DNA from: an uncultured Eubacteriales bacterium
GTDB lineage: Bacteria > Bacillota > Clostridia > Oscillospirales > Acutalibacteraceae
NCBI GenBank assembly: GCA_934444695.1
Contig: CAKSDF010000121.1
Span: 1-5,853 of the forward strand
Direction: 5' to 3'
Length of the DNA stretch: 5,853 nt
Numbering within the stretch: position 1 is the first letter of the stretch; every line of letters starts with the position of its first letter. Position numbers and translations under genes: made by a program. The notes beneath the pieces were generated by a model. That model was given only the letters and a program-made list of their open reading frames with translations, was not told the DNA's origin and made no database searches. Shown one piece after another: positions 5,441-5,853 of the stretch.

Positions 5441-5853
5441 TCAGTCGTTGTTCTGACCGCCGTCCTCATTTTCTTCCATTTGATCCTCTGTCCTGTGATT
5501 CTTTCCCTTGGTGGAAAAACTGGAAAGGGAAGGGTTATCGGGATCTTCTGCCTGCTCAAGCTCCTCGTTTTTTGCATTCATATTTTTGTTGTATCTTATG
5601 AGGAAGTATATGCAAAGTCCCGCAACGATAAGAGGAACAAAATAAATGAACTTGGTTTTTATGAAGGTCCAAGCCGTCTGATTTTTTGTTCTCGGAGTGT
5701 CGTCTTCCTCTTCTTCGGCGTCGGATGTGGCTTTTCTGACCTTTATTTTGCTGGGCGTATCATCCTCGGAATACTCCCGTTCGTAAACGTATTCTTCTTC
5801 GGATACCTCTGTTTCCGACGGCTCTTCCGAGACTTCGGATGACTGTGTTTCGC
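5441..5853 (-). CDS. Unidentified acidic protein with one C-proximal transmembrane helix (5' end cut by the window edge)
   Basis: An open minus-strand frame enters at the right edge (first full codon 5851-5849) and ends with TGA at 5443-5441; 136 residues are visible. No start is seen. The first ~55 residues are very acidic and Ser/Pro/Thr-rich (for example SEVSEEPSETEVSEEE, 5-20; DAEEEEDD, 44-51), then comes a short basic stretch, then a hydrophobic segment of about 18 residues (68-85, FIYFVPLIVAGL and following) flanked by Lys and Arg, and finally a polar, acidic tail of about 50 residues rich in Asn, Glu and Gln. The Lys/Arg after the helix suggest that the C-terminal tail may be cytoplasmic, but the orientation is not certain. 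I do not recognise the family. The plus-strand frame over the same bases is the hydrophobic shadow expected opposite Glu/Asp codons. Whether it belongs to the purine operon is unclear: it is on the same strand, but xpt has its own promoter. Confidence 0.75.
   Translation of the reverse strand, partial: ETQSSEVSEEPSETEVSEEEYVYEREYSEDDTPSKIKVRKATSDAEEEEDDTPRTKNQTAWTFIKTKFIYFVPLIVAGLCIYFLIRYNKNMNAKNEELEQAEDPDNPSLSSFSTKGKNHRTEDQMEENEDGGQNND

Noticed and set aside
5408..5842. Plus-strand frame (144 residues) encoding a very hydrophobic protein at the right end
   Set aside because: Hydrophobic codons are what appears opposite Glu/Asp-rich codons. The minus-strand frame gives a coherent acidic protein with one basic-flanked helix and continues the direction of all other genes.

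Overview
The window looks like a piece of a low- to mid-GC Gram-positive (Clostridia / Ruminococcaceae-like) chromosome. The pointers are strong AGGAGG-type Shine-Dalgarno sites, a sigma-A-type promoter, a lipobox-bearing solute-binding lipoprotein and an xpt gene close in length and sequence to Bacillus Xpt. The phylum-level placement is an inference from gene style. Every gene I can support lies on the minus strand, so the biology reads from right to left. No mobile element, CRISPR array, rRNA or tRNA is visible.

Region by region, in transcription order: (1) 5853-5441 is the C-terminal part of an unrecognised acidic protein with one transmembrane helix; its start lies beyond the right edge. 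(2) 5440-5258 is an AT-rich gap with a short palindrome, a good sigma-A promoter (TTGATT, 17 nt, TATACT) and a repeated 12-mer. (3) 5257-4688 is xpt, xanthine phosphoribosyltransferase. (4) 4644-3439 is a BMP/PnrA-type lipoprotein, the substrate-binding part of an ABC importer. (5) 3438-3296 is a 143-bp gap holding a strong GC-rich hairpin with a U-rich tail and a second inverted repeat. (6) 3295-1586 is the double-domain ATPase, with an unusual acidic C-terminal tail. (7) 1586-474 is permease 1. (8) 474-1 is the N-terminal part of permease 2, cut by the left edge. The ATPase/permease and permease/permease junctions each overlap by one base.

Taken together this is a purine acquisition and salvage operon. 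The lipoprotein would capture a nucleoside or nucleobase outside the cell, the two permeases and the tandem ATPase would import it, and Xpt would convert xanthine to XMP using PRPP. The transporter order (binding protein, ATPase, permease, permease) matches the nucleoside importers of the NupNOPQ/YufNOPQ and PnrABCDE type. The hairpin after the binding-protein gene could act as a partial terminator that makes more binding protein than transporter. I see no evidence of a wholly new system. The points most worth a second look are this attenuator-like hairpin, the acidic tail on the ATPase, the 12-mer repeat around the xpt promoter with no purine riboswitch, and the unidentified acidic membrane protein at the right edge.
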